Source: JAAZLS01 sp964463285 (GTDB lineage: Bacteria; Bacillota; Dethiobacteria; DTU022). Taken from it: DNA of 43,327 nt. A program made the translations under genes and the position numbers. Positions 1 through 7,372 of this stretch are shown one piece after another. How positions within the stretch are numbered: position 1 is the stretch's first letter; every line of letters starts with the position of its first letter. The stretch is from the NCBI GenBank assembly GCA_964463285.1, contig CAYXBB010000013.1, positions 1 through 43,327 of the forward strand. The letters run 5' to 3'. A model generated the notes under the pieces. That model had not been told where the DNA came from and did no database searches. It was given only the letters and a program-made list of their open reading frames with translations.

Positions 1-10
1 CCCCAATAAA

Positions 11-54
11 ATATCAAGTGTTTGGGAAAAATCTGTTCCGTAAACACTTGATAT
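11..54 (-). terminator. Hairpin terminator after the spore coat genes
   Basis: A perfect 13-base inverted repeat (11-23 against 42-54) encloses an 18-base loop, which has a smaller inner stem (GGAA/TTCC). Read leftward it lies just past the stop of the coat gene at 83 and is followed by a short T-rich stretch (TTTTATT). This fits a factor-independent terminator for the leftward coat operon. The T-tract is short, so efficiency is uncertain. Confidence 0.6.
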
Positions 55-82
55 GTTGTGTTCTACTACACTGTCCGAAATG

Positions 83-328
83 TTACTGGATAAATATGTG
101 TTTAACCTGCTGGATTTCCTGTTGATCGGCCTGTTCGGCCGGTTTATAGTAGCCTTTCTGTTCCGCTACCTGATAAAGCTGGTACTGAAATTGCTCGTCG
201 GCGTTGCGGATCTGCTGCAGGGTTTGTCTCAAATTTTGGTCTGAACATTGAGCAATAACGCCGGCATAACCGGTCAGGCTGCTGTTAATCATGGAAAGGA
301 TATCGTTTACCATTTCTTTTTCTTGCAT
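83..328 (-). CDS. CotF-family spore coat protein
   Basis: An 81-residue protein of the Coat_F family, small helical ferritin-like proteins deposited on the spore coat. The family signature is clear: MVNDILSMINSSLTGYA near the N-terminus, then NLRQTLQQIRNADEQ and QLYQVAEQKGYYKPAEQ. The start is taken at the ATG at 328 because AAAGGAG lies nine bases upstream; a TTG nine bases earlier would touch the ribosome binding site directly. It is the second gene of a two-gene leftward operon, 14 bases after the preceding coat gene and ahead of the hairpin at 11-54. Its presence points to an endospore former. The molecular role in the coat is not known from sequence. Confidence 0.88.
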   Translation of the reverse strand: MQEKEMVNDILSMINSSLTGYAGVIAQCSDQNLRQTLQQIRNADEQFQYQLYQVAEQKGYYKPAEQADQQEIQQVKHIFIQ

Positions 329-342
329 CTGCCTCAACTCCT

Positions 343-525
343 TTAATGTAGAAATGACATTAACTTATTTTTGGTATTCAGAGCAGACTGGGCCGACTGT
401 TGGAACATCTGCTTGATCTGGGGATCAATACACTGCCCTGCATATTGTTCCAGCTTAACCTGAGCAGTTTCATGGGATCCGATGAGGTGGCGTAAATTTT
501 GCAGTTCCTGTTTGTTAAGGGGCAC
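343..525 (-). CDS. Small CotF-like spore coat protein
   Basis: A 60-residue, Gln-rich helical protein starting at GTG with AAAGGAG about ten bases upstream. It begins MPLNKQELQNLRHLIGSHE and contains CIDPQIKQMFQQSAQSA, a short version of the Coat_F-type helical hairpin often encoded next to a longer CotF paralogue. It is the first gene of the leftward coat pair and is probably transcribed in the mother cell during sporulation. No sporulation sigma-factor promoter could be assigned with confidence upstream. The family call rests on general resemblance and on its neighbour. Confidence 0.75.
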   Translation of the reverse strand: MPLNKQELQNLRHLIGSHETAQVKLEQYAGQCIDPQIKQMFQQSAQSALNTKNKLMSFLH

Positions 526-791
526 TGTGTTAATACTCCTTTCCGGGATTGATTTTAGCGGTTTTAGCTTTCCCTGAGGCGTGCTATCTATACAGGAAAA
601 ATCTTAACCCGGTTATAGCTGATTGTTTGTTTGCACTTGGTGTATTTAAGAAACCTGGTCATGATATAGAATATGCCAATTTTCTGGGCTGATCCACCCT
701 GCCCGGAAGCTACCGGGTATGATTAAACTACATTCTTAAGTAAAAGATATAGGAAACAGCACAGTACCTTAAAGGCAGGGGGTTTGGGAAT

Positions 792-1472
792 TTGGTAGTG
801 GTGATATTGCGGACCTTGATACTGTTTGTGTTGGTGGTTGTGGTAATGAGGCTGATGGGTAAGCGGCAAATCGGGCAGCTACAACCTTACGAGTTGGCAG
901 TGTTGATCATGGTTTCAGCTCTGGCGGCCATCCCCATGGAGGATATCGGCATACCGCTAATAAACAGCATAATTCCCATAGCGCTACTGCTTTCATTTCA
1001 GGTGTTGGTTTCATTTTCCGCTCAAAAAAGCGAGCGGGTAAGGGCAATGTTATGCGGGCGGCCCAGCGTGGTGATCATGAACGGCAAAATAATGGAGGCT
1101 GAGCTCAAAAATCTACGGGTAAACATCAATGATCTGTTAGAACAGCTGCGGATAGCAGGTTATTCTAACATCGCCGAGGTGGAATTTGCCATCATGGAGA
1201 CCAACGGTGAACTTAGTGTAGTTTCAAAATCCCAGTACCGGCCGGTTAAACCCAAGGATATTGGAATTTCAACCTCTTACGAGGGACTTCCTTACCCTTT
1301 GGTTATCGATGGGAATGTAAATTATGAAAATCTCTCCAAGGTCAAGTTAGACGAGTTATGGCTTAAGGAAGAACTGGCTAAATTTGGGATGACCTCCTTT
1401 CAGGAGGTGTTGTTTGCCAGCCTGGATACTGAGGGCAATTTATATTATCAGCGAAAGGATGCATTTGCATGA
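792..1472 (+). CDS. DUF421 membrane protein (YetF family)
   Basis: A 226-residue protein. The N-terminal roughly 80 residues form about three membrane helices (VVVILRTLILFVLVVVVMRL, then segments around residues 36-52 and 60-78), with the family motif MGKRQIGQLQPYELAVLI on the first loop. The cytoplasmic C-terminal part is the paired alpha/beta DUF421 domain (GRPSVVIMNGKI; LLEQLRIAGYSNIAEVEFA). DUF421 proteins are common in spore formers and several B. subtilis members affect spore properties; the biochemical function is unknown. The start is a TTG with a weak GGGGG-rich ribosome binding site. The stop overlaps the next start as ATGA, so the two are translationally coupled. Confidence 0.88.
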   Translation: MVVVILRTLILFVLVVVVMRLMGKRQIGQLQPYELAVLIMVSALAAIPMEDIGIPLINSIIPIALLLSFQVLVSFSAQKSERVRAMLCGRPSVVIMNGKIMEAELKNLRVNINDLLEQLRIAGYSNIAEVEFAIMETNGELSVVSKSQYRPVKPKDIGISTSYEGLPYPLVIDGNVNYENLSKVKLDELWLKEELAKFGMTSFQEVLFASLDTEGNLYYQRKDAFA

Positions 1473-1849
1473 AAATGGTTTGGGTGGCAATAGGGATTAT
1501 AGTGTTGATAAGTGCCTCCGCTGCCGGACTTTATAAGTACAGTGCCCGGCTTCATCGCCAGCTTCACGGAAGTCTGGAAGAACTGGAACTTGCTACGGAG
1601 GCTGAAAACTGGGCAAAGGCAAAGCAGATATCGAACAGGCTGGAAAAATCCTGGAATAAAGCCGATGCTCTCTGGTCACCGGTAATGGATCGCCGGGATG
1701 TGGATCAGGTGGATGAGGCTATTACTCGGGTAGCCCACCTTTCCCAAAGCCATCAGAAAGAGGATCTTTTGTTAGAGGTTAACATCGCCAAACGCCTTAT
1801 TTTCCGGTTAATGCAGAAAGAATCCTTGAGCATCAGAAGCGTTTTCTAG
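1469..1849 (+). CDS. DUF4363 family protein
   Basis: A 126-residue protein with one N-terminal membrane anchor (residues about 4-22, VWVAIGIIVLISASAAGLY) followed by a helical extracytoplasmic domain (LHGSLEELELATEAENWAKA, IAKRLIFRLMQ). This matches the DUF4363 type, which is habitually encoded directly after DUF421 genes in spore-forming Clostridia. Here it overlaps the DUF421 gene by four bases (ATGA). Its function is unknown, but the tight coupling suggests that the two proteins work together in the membrane. Its stop overlaps the stop of the convergent mgtE by four bases in a shared CTAG, with no terminator between them. Confidence 0.82.
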   Translation: MKMVWVAIGIIVLISASAAGLYKYSARLHRQLHGSLEELELATEAENWAKAKQISNRLEKSWNKADALWSPVMDRRDVDQVDEAITRVAHLSQSHQKEDLLLEVNIAKRLIFRLMQKESLSIRSVF

Positions 1850-3204
1850 ACGAACCCAAGTATCCAGCGGGCCAGCAGGAAGTAGATTAACAGGCCGCTG
1901 GTGTCAACCACGGTAGTGATCATGGGAGCGGAAATTACCGCCGGGTCGACTCCCCAGCGTTTAGCCAGCATCGGCAAAATAGCTCCGATAAAAGAGCTGA
2001 TGGTTACGATTACTATCAAGGTGGCAGAGACGGTAAGGCCTATGTAAAGGGAGCCGTGCAGGAAATGTACAAACAGCAAGGAGGCTGCCGCCATGGTCAT
2101 CCCCAACACCAGGCCCAGGCGAATTTCCCTCCAGACAACCCTTAAAAAATCCCTGGCGGTTACATCTCCTACCGCCATGGCCCGGATAACCAAGGTTGAT
2201 GCCTGGGAACCGGCATTGCCGCCGGTGTCGATCAGCAGTGGTATAAAAAAAGTCAGTGTGACAACCTGGGCTAATATATGTTCATAATGTTTTAGAATAG
2301 TTCCGGTTAATGTTTGTACTACAAACAGCAGCAGCAGCCAGATAATTCGTTTTTGGAAAAGCGAATAAAAACCGGCATGCAGGTAAGGGCTATCCAGCGG
2401 CCGGCTCCCACCTAACATCTGGATATCTTCGGTTGCTTCATCCTCTATTACATCCAGGATATCATCAACGGTGAGAATTCCCACCATTTGGTTGTTGATA
2501 TTAACTACCGGTAAGGCTACCAGATCGTAGCGGGCCAGCAGTCTGGCGGCATGTTCCTGGTCTTCTTCTGCTGGAACAGAAATTACATTGGTGGTCATGA
2601 TCTCTTGCAAGGAACATCCCGGCGGAGACATAATCAATTCCCTAAGGGAAAGCACCCCGGCAAGCTGTCCCAAATGCCCTAAAACATAAATATAGGCGAT
2701 AATCTCTGCTTTGTTGCCGATTTTACGGATATGGCCCAGGGTTTGTTTTACGGTCCACCATTCCCGGGCGGCAATATAATCTACGTTTGCCAGGCTGCCG
2801 GCGGTATCTTCTGGATAAAGCATAAGCTCACGGATTTGCTCCCGGTAAGGGTCTTGAAGGGCGGCCATAAGCTGCTCCGCCTGGCGGGGGTGGATTGCAG
2901 TAAACAGCTGAATGATAACGTCACTGGATAGTTGATTCAAGATATCTGTTTTAGGGATCAGCGGGAGATGATCCAGCAGGGCATACTGCTGATAGGGCTC
3001 GAGATATTCCAGGGCCCCGGCGGATATTTCTACCGGTAAAATAGTTAATAACTGCTGCCGGTTTTCGTAGCTCAGCTCTTTAAAGAGAACAGAAAGGTCG
3101 TAGGGTTGCAGATCTTTTAGCAGTTCGGTGATCCCGGTGGTGTCTTTTTCAGCCAGAAGAAGACGCAGGCTGTCTGCCTGGGAAGATGTATAAGAAACAG
3201 GCAT
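1846..3204 (-). CDS. mgtE: Magnesium transporter MgtE
   Basis: A 452-residue MgtE-family Mg2+ channel. It has the three standard parts: an N-terminal superhelical domain (about residues 10-125), tandem CBS domains (about 130-255; MTTNVISVPAEEDQEHAARL, VGILTVDDILDVIEDEATED) that sense cytosolic Mg2+, and five C-terminal membrane helices. These hold the pore signature (FFIPLLIDTGGNAGSQAST; GVDPAVISAPMITTVVDTSG). The length is normal. The ATG at 3204 has a very strong AAAGGAGG site. It is preceded and overlapped by a leader ORF (3149-3319) in a different frame, and the promoter is at 3353-3381. No M-box riboswitch is recognisable upstream, so control by the leader is a possibility (inference). 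Confidence 0.95.
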   Translation of the reverse strand: MPVSYTSSQADSLRLLLAEKDTTGITELLKDLQPYDLSVLFKELSYENRQQLLTILPVEISAGALEYLEPYQQYALLDHLPLIPKTDILNQLSSDVIIQLFTAIHPRQAEQLMAALQDPYREQIRELMLYPEDTAGSLANVDYIAAREWWTVKQTLGHIRKIGNKAEIIAYIYVLGHLGQLAGVLSLRELIMSPPGCSLQEIMTTNVISVPAEEDQEHAARLLARYDLVALPVVNINNQMVGILTVDDILDVIEDEATEDIQMLGGSRPLDSPYLHAGFYSLFQKRIIWLLLLFVVQTLTGTILKHYEHILAQVVTLTFFIPLLIDTGGNAGSQASTLVIRAMAVGDVTARDFLRVVWREIRLGLVLGMTMAAASLLFVHFLHGSLYIGLTVSATLIVIVTISSFIGAILPMLAKRWGVDPAVISAPMITTVVDTSGLLIYFLLARWILGFV

Positions 3205-3319
3205 GAGAAAATACCTCCTTTACAAGGCTGTGGTTACGTGGAAAGCCAGCTAACAAGTCTAAAAACACGTAATAAAAACAGGATAACCCGGGCCTTGGAA
3301 TATCGTCACTATTACTCAC
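3149..3319 (-). CDS. Candidate leader peptide ORF overlapping the mgtE start
   Basis: A 56-codon ORF begins at GTG (3319), with AAAAGGAGG a few bases upstream, some 27 bases after the predicted transcription start. It runs out of frame about 55 bases into mgtE. The peptide begins VSNSDDIPRPG, acidic residues followed by two prolines. Acidic/proline-rich nascent N-termini destabilise ribosomes at low Mg2+ and are used by the MgtL leader of enterobacterial mgtA (established); a similar role here is inference. AGGCTGTG at the leader start (3317-3324) is perfectly complementary to CACAGCCT just upstream of the mgtE ribosome binding site (3225-3232). An in-frame ATG at 3340 is too close to the predicted transcript start to be preferred. 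Confidence 0.5.
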   Translation of the reverse strand: MSNSDDIPRPGLSCFYYVFLDLLAGFPRNHSLVKEVFSHACFLYIFPGRQPASSSG

Positions 3320-3352
3320 AGCCTCACCTCCTTTTCTCATGCTCTCGAAATT

Positions 3353-3381
3353 AGTATATTACGGTTTTTTCAGGTTAGCAA
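3353..3381 (-). promoter_or_regulatory. Sigma-A-type promoter of the mgtE leader
   Basis: Read leftward: TTGCTA (3376-3381), a 17-base spacer, then TATACT (3353-3358). Transcription would start near 3346, giving a roughly 140-base leader that contains the candidate leader ORF before mgtE. Confidence 0.6.
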
Positions 3382-3411
3382 TAAATTTAATACGTTTGGA
3401 TTGTGAGAGGC

Positions 3412-3438
3412 AAAAAAATGCCCTTACCGGTAAGGGCA
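3412..3438 (-). terminator. Terminator of tRNA-Arg
   Basis: A perfect 20-base palindrome TGCCCTTACCGGTAAGGGCA (3419-3438) is followed, reading leftward, by seven T residues. It lies four bases past the CCA end of the tRNA, a classic factor-independent terminator. Confidence 0.85.
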
Positions 3439-3442
3439 TAAA

Positions 3443-3517
3443 TGGTGCGCCCGCAGGGATTCGAACCCCGACTTCAGGCTCCGGAGGCCTGCGTGATATC
3501 CCTTTCACCACGGGCGC
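3443..3517 (-). tRNA. tRNA-Arg (anticodon CCG)
   Basis: Reading leftward, a 75-base cloverleaf with encoded CCA. The acceptor stem is GCGCCCG paired with CGGGCGC, discriminator A, then CCA. The anticodon arm CAGGC-CTCCGGA-GCCTG gives anticodon CCG, decoding CGG arginine codons. The T arm contains GGTTCGAATCC. It is a single gene, followed at once by the terminator at 3412-3438. Confidence 0.95.
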
Positions 3518-3688
3518 CGACCTTGCTTATCATAGCATCTTGGGGAATCCAAGTCAACAAATCCGAAAATCCTCATTTACTGTTTATAAGAAATCTCACA
3601 GATAGCCCTGTTTGTAATTGTTAATTTCGGGTATTCTAGGGGATAATCGAACAGATAGATTTCCCGGGAAATAAAAGGCAAAAATTTC

Positions 3689-3701
3689 GCCCCGGAGGGG
3701 C
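3689..3701 (+). promoter_or_regulatory. Hairpin enclosing the ribosome binding site of the next gene
   Basis: GCCCC-GGA-GGGGC forms a five-pair stem whose loop and 3' arm contain the GGAGG ribosome binding site, 13 bases before the ATG at 3714. As drawn it would partly hide the site and lower translation. The three-base loop makes it a tight fold, and whether it matters in the cell is inference. Confidence 0.4.
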
Positions 3702-3713
3702 AAACTGCAAACT

Positions 3714-6005
3714 ATGGCGAAGATCGGACCGGCCATCAAAATTATTTATAATACAAAGAAACCGTTGCTTCGGACAGCTCTGATGATACTATTGGTTGCC
3801 TTCCAAGTTGTAATCTTCGGAAATCCTGTTGCCCTGGCTGTCCGGGAAGATCGGCCTGCAGAAAGACGAATAATTTTGTTGGTAACCGATCGTCTCAGCT
3901 ACCCACTGTTGCGCGAAAAATCCGGGCCGGTTTTACGCTCTCTCATGATCCAAGGTGCCCTGGGGTTGATGAATACCCGGGCAGGGAGTTCAACCAGCGA
4001 AAGCGGTTATTTAAGCATCGGTGCCGGAGCCCGGGCGGTGGCCGGGCCGGAGGGGGGCCAGGCATACCAGCGAGAAGAAAGTGTGGATGCTTTGCCGGCT
4101 TCCCTGCAATACTTGAGAAATACCGGGCGGTTTCCTGCAGGAGAGATCTGTCATCTGCAGATCAACGCCCTGATAGGTAAAAACAGCCTGCTAAATCCCC
4201 CGGCCACTGTCGGCAGATTGGGTCAGCAACTGGCGGACAAAGGTCTGGTTACGGCGGTTTTTGGTAATGCCGATCACGGTTTTCCCAACCGCAGTGCCGT
4301 GTTGATTGCCATGAACCGGCAAGGAGAGGTTCCGCTGGGACAGATAGGCCCTGGAATTTTGAAAGAGGATCCGCTTTTCCCATATGGGCACCGGATTGAT
4401 GTGCGGAAATTGTCCGGGCAGGTGGCGGAAACTCTGCCCAATGCTTCTTTGGTCGTGGTTGAGTTTGGCGATTTTGCGCGACTGGATCAGTACTGGAACC
4501 AGCTTTCATTGTCAAGGCAGCAGAGCCTGCTGGAGCAGACCATGGGGGAACTGGATCTTCTGCTGGAAGGTTTACATCCCTGGATAAAAGAGGGTACGGT
4601 GTTGGCACTGATCACTCCAACTCCTCCCGCGAATCTTCCGGGAGGGGGGGAAAGCCTAGTACCCGGTTTGTTCTTTGGCAATACGGCCCCTCCTGGGCTT
4701 TTATTCAGCACCAGCACCCGCCGGTTGGGCCTGATCACCAATACCGACCTGGCGCCTTTATTTGCTTCCTACCTGGAGGGGAGCGGAACCGCGATCACTG
4801 CCGGCCCGGAGATTTCCGCCCATCCCCATCAGGATCCTTTGGGTTACCTGGATCAGTTTTACAGGCGCTCCAGCTTGATATACTGGCAGCGCCCGCCGAT
4901 TTTAAAAGGGTACGTGCTGGTCCTGATTGGGTTGTTGTTTGCTTCCCTGGGGGGTGTGCTGCTGGACATACCGGTGGTGACCGGGCTCAACTGGGGGTTT
5001 GAATTCATCATGCTGGTTCCACTGGCCGCTTTAATTTTAAGCCGGTGGGCTGAATTTCCCAATCCATCGGTTTGGCTATCCGGGATTTTGTTGGCCGGAT
5101 TTACGGGGATCCTTCTGTTGCTGTTAAGCCCGCTTAAATCAAGGAATGTTAATGCCCTTTGGACTTCCCTGGGATTAACTACCGCGGTGCTTCTTCTGCT
5201 GGACACCTTGGGCGGCTCCAGCCTGCAGCAGTTTTCTCTTCTGGGATATGATCCAATCGCCGGATCCCGCTACTATGGTCTGGGCAACGAATACATGGGT
5301 GTACTTATAGGATCAACTCTGCTGGGAAGCATAACAGTGATCGGGAGTGTGCCTGTGGAAAAACCGGGCGCCCCGTCGTTAAATGACAAAAGCGAAAGAC
5401 CGGCGGCGACAGGCGTATTTATTTTCTACCTGCTAATAATATATTTGATCTCCTCACCCGATTTTGGTGCCAATTTCGGGGGGACACTCACCGCAGCGGC
5501 GGCCTTTGGGTCTGCCTGGGCAGGTTTGGGAATTTCTTCCGACAAGAGGGCAAACCTGTTTGGGGTCATGGGGTTTTTCATTTTGTTTGCTTTGGCGTTG
5601 TTGTGGATTCTTAATTTTTGGGGGCGGACCGGGTTGCCCTCCCATGTGGGGCAGCTGGGGGAAATGGTAGCTCGGGAAGGCCGGATCGCCCTGTGGGAAA
5701 CGATTGAAAGGAAGCTGGCCATGAACTGGAAGCTAATCCGGTATTCTATGTGGAGCCGGGCACTGGTAGTGCTCTTGGGTATAATGGTGATGCTGTGCTT
5801 TTACCCGGTAGGGCTGCTTAAACGACTTTACCGGCAACAGCCGGAGATGTTGCAGATATCTGTTTCCGGGGGGATCGGAGCACTGGCAGCACTTTTTACC
5901 AACGATTCCGGGGTGGTGGCGGCAGCACTAATCCTTTTATATACAGTGCTACCATTATGGATAAGCGTGGTTAACGAGATTACTGCCAAAACAATTAGGA
6001 TCTAG
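3714..6005 (+). CDS. Alkaline-phosphatase-like protein fused to a polytopic membrane domain
   Basis: A 763-residue protein of unidentified function. An N-terminal hydrophobic segment (about residues 19-42) acts as signal or anchor. An extracytoplasmic domain of about 340 residues follows, with features reminiscent of the alkaline phosphatase superfamily: IILLVTDRLSY at a first strand, a Ser/Thr-rich stretch RAGSSTSESGYLSIGAGARA where the nucleophile would sit, VFGNADHGF, and VVVEFGDFARLDQYW. From about residue 390 to the end there are roughly ten membrane helices, including a GLGNEYMGVLIG motif between helices. The superfamily link is by eye only; the substrate could be a lipid-linked or cell-wall phosphate group. 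It has a GGAGG site 13 bases before the ATG, inside a small hairpin. It is followed 77 bases later by the M16 pair. Confidence 0.7.
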   Translation: MAKIGPAIKIIYNTKKPLLRTALMILLVAFQVVIFGNPVALAVREDRPAERRIILLVTDRLSYPLLREKSGPVLRSLMIQGALGLMNTRAGSSTSESGYLSIGAGARAVAGPEGGQAYQREESVDALPASLQYLRNTGRFPAGEICHLQINALIGKNSLLNPPATVGRLGQQLADKGLVTAVFGNADHGFPNRSAVLIAMNRQGEVPLGQIGPGILKEDPLFPYGHRIDVRKLSGQVAETLPNASLVVVEFGDFARLDQYWNQLSLSRQQSLLEQTMGELDLLLEGLHPWIKEGTVLALITPTPPANLPGGGESLVPGLFFGNTAPPGLLFSTSTRRLGLITNTDLAPLFASYLEGSGTAITAGPEISAHPHQDPLGYLDQFYRRSSLIYWQRPPILKGYVLVLIGLLFASLGGVLLDIPVVTGLNWGFEFIMLVPLAALILSRWAEFPNPSVWLSGILLAGFTGILLLLLSPLKSRNVNALWTSLGLTTAVLLLLDTLGGSSLQQFSLLGYDPIAGSRYYGLGNEYMGVLIGSTLLGSITVIGSVPVEKPGAPSLNDKSERPAATGVFIFYLLIIYLISSPDFGANFGGTLTAAAAFGSAWAGLGISSDKRANLFGVMGFFILFALALLWILNFWGRTGLPSHVGQLGEMVAREGRIALWETIERKLAMNWKLIRYSMWSRALVVLLGIMVMLCFYPVGLLKRLYRQQPEMLQISVSGGIGALAALFTNDSGVVAAALILLYTVLPLWISVVNEITAKTIRI

Positions 6006-6082
6006 GCAGGAATACCCGGCTTTTATTAGGAAATAAATGAAGGTATGGGTTCTTGCCCAAAAAAATTAAAGGGGGAGGCAAA

Positions 6083-7372
6083 TTGACCCAGGAGATTTAT
6101 GTAAAGAGACTTCCCAGCGAAATTAAGGTAATCTTTTTGCCTACAAAGAAATTTAAAACTGTCAGTCTAGGCTTGTTTATTCATCAGGAGCTCAGAGAAG
6201 ATTTGGTCAGTAGCCATGCCCTGCTACCCGCGGTACTGAAACGAGGTAGCCGACGTTATCCCGACAATATTACTATTAGACGGGAGTTGGAACGTCTTTA
6301 CGGAACCGAACTGGGCACCGATATCCTTAAGAAAGGCGAGCGCCACCTGATTTCTTTTTCCTTAAGCATGGTTCACCATAAATATGCCCGAGAAATGCCC
6401 GATCTGTTTCACCGGGGAATGGCAGTTTTAGGCAGCCTGCTCAGTGAACCTTTGCAGGAGGGGGAAGGATTCAAGCAGGATTACCTGGCCCAGGAGAAGG
6501 AACACCTGGAAAGAGAGATTCGGAGCCTGATCAATGACAAACCGTCATACGCCCTGCAACGCTGCCTGAGTATTATGTGCGCGGGGGAGAGATTCGGGAT
6601 ATATAAACTTGGGAAAGAGGAAGGGTTGTCGGCGCTTACTCCCCAATCGCTATGGCAGTATTACCGGGAGGTAATTCAGGCCAACCCCCTGGAACTTTAC
6701 GTGGTGGGGGATCTGGAACCACAGAAAGTATTTGATACGGCGGAGCAAGTTTTTTCTTTTTCCCGCCGGCAACAGAAGAGTCTTCCCGACACGGAGGTCT
6801 TCAAATCGGTGGGGGAGGTAAAGTTGGAACAGGAAGAGCTGCCGGTAAGCCAGGCCAGATTGATCCTGGGCTATCGCACCCATATTTGCCCACGCGACCG
6901 GCTGTTTTACCCTCTGCTGGTCTATAATGGAGTACTGGGCGGCTATCCTCACTCCAAGCTGTTTTTAAACGTACGGGAAAAGGCCGGCCTGGCTTATTAT
7001 GTGTATTCACGGATAGAGCGCTACAAGGGGATCATGGTTATTGCTTCCGGCATAGAAAGTACCAATTATCGGCAAGCCAGGGAGATTATTGAGGAACAGG
7101 TAAGCGATATGGCTCGGGGGAAAATCAGCCGGCAGGAGATGGAAAATACAAAACGGGGGCTGATCAACCAACTCCGAGCCCAGGAAGATAATCCGTTTCA
7201 GATAATAGAACTCCAATTGGACAGGGCTCTAGGGGGGCAGGAAGAAAACACGGAACAGATGGTTGACAAGATTGATGCCGTCACCGTTGAAGAGGTAGTG
7301 GAAGTTGCTGCCGGAATTCGGCTGGATACGGTTTATTTATTGCAAGGCCAGGAAGGGGGAAATCCCAGTTGA
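6083..7372 (+). CDS. ymfF: M16-family peptidase-like protein (YmfF type)
   Basis: A 429-residue insulinase-like (M16) protein. It has the fold signatures of the family in its C-terminal half (REKAGLAYYVYSRIERYKG, ITRQEMENTKRGL-like helix), but the N-terminal zinc motif HxxEH is absent: the equivalent position reads SSHALLPAVLKRGS. It is therefore the inactive partner of a heterodimer, the usual YmfF/YmfH arrangement. The start is placed at TTG 6083 because GGGGGAGG lies directly before it, so residues read TQEIYVKRLPSEIKV. An in-frame TTG at 6053 has a poor site and would put the ribosome binding site inside the gene. It overlaps the next gene by four bases (TTGA). The substrate is unknown. 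Confidence 0.85.
   Translation: MTQEIYVKRLPSEIKVIFLPTKKFKTVSLGLFIHQELREDLVSSHALLPAVLKRGSRRYPDNITIRRELERLYGTELGTDILKKGERHLISFSLSMVHHKYAREMPDLFHRGMAVLGSLLSEPLQEGEGFKQDYLAQEKEHLEREIRSLINDKPSYALQRCLSIMCAGERFGIYKLGKEEGLSALTPQSLWQYYREVIQANPLELYVVGDLEPQKVFDTAEQVFSFSRRQQKSLPDTEVFKSVGEVKLEQEELPVSQARLILGYRTHICPRDRLFYPLLVYNGVLGGYPHSKLFLNVREKAGLAYYVYSRIERYKGIMVIASGIESTNYRQAREIIEEQVSDMARGKISRQEMENTKRGLINQLRAQEDNPFQIIELQLDRALGGQEENTEQMVDKIDAVTVEEVVEVAAGIRLDTVYLLQGQEGGNPS

Noticed and set aside
702..717. CCCGG-AAGCTA-CCGGG hairpin as a terminator or operator
   Set aside because: Five pairs only, no T-tract, and no gene ends nearby on that strand.
3149..3340. M-box Mg2+ riboswitch ahead of mgtE
   Set aside because: Only a short GGTGAGGCT resembles the class; the long conserved core is absent and the region is explained by the leader ORF.
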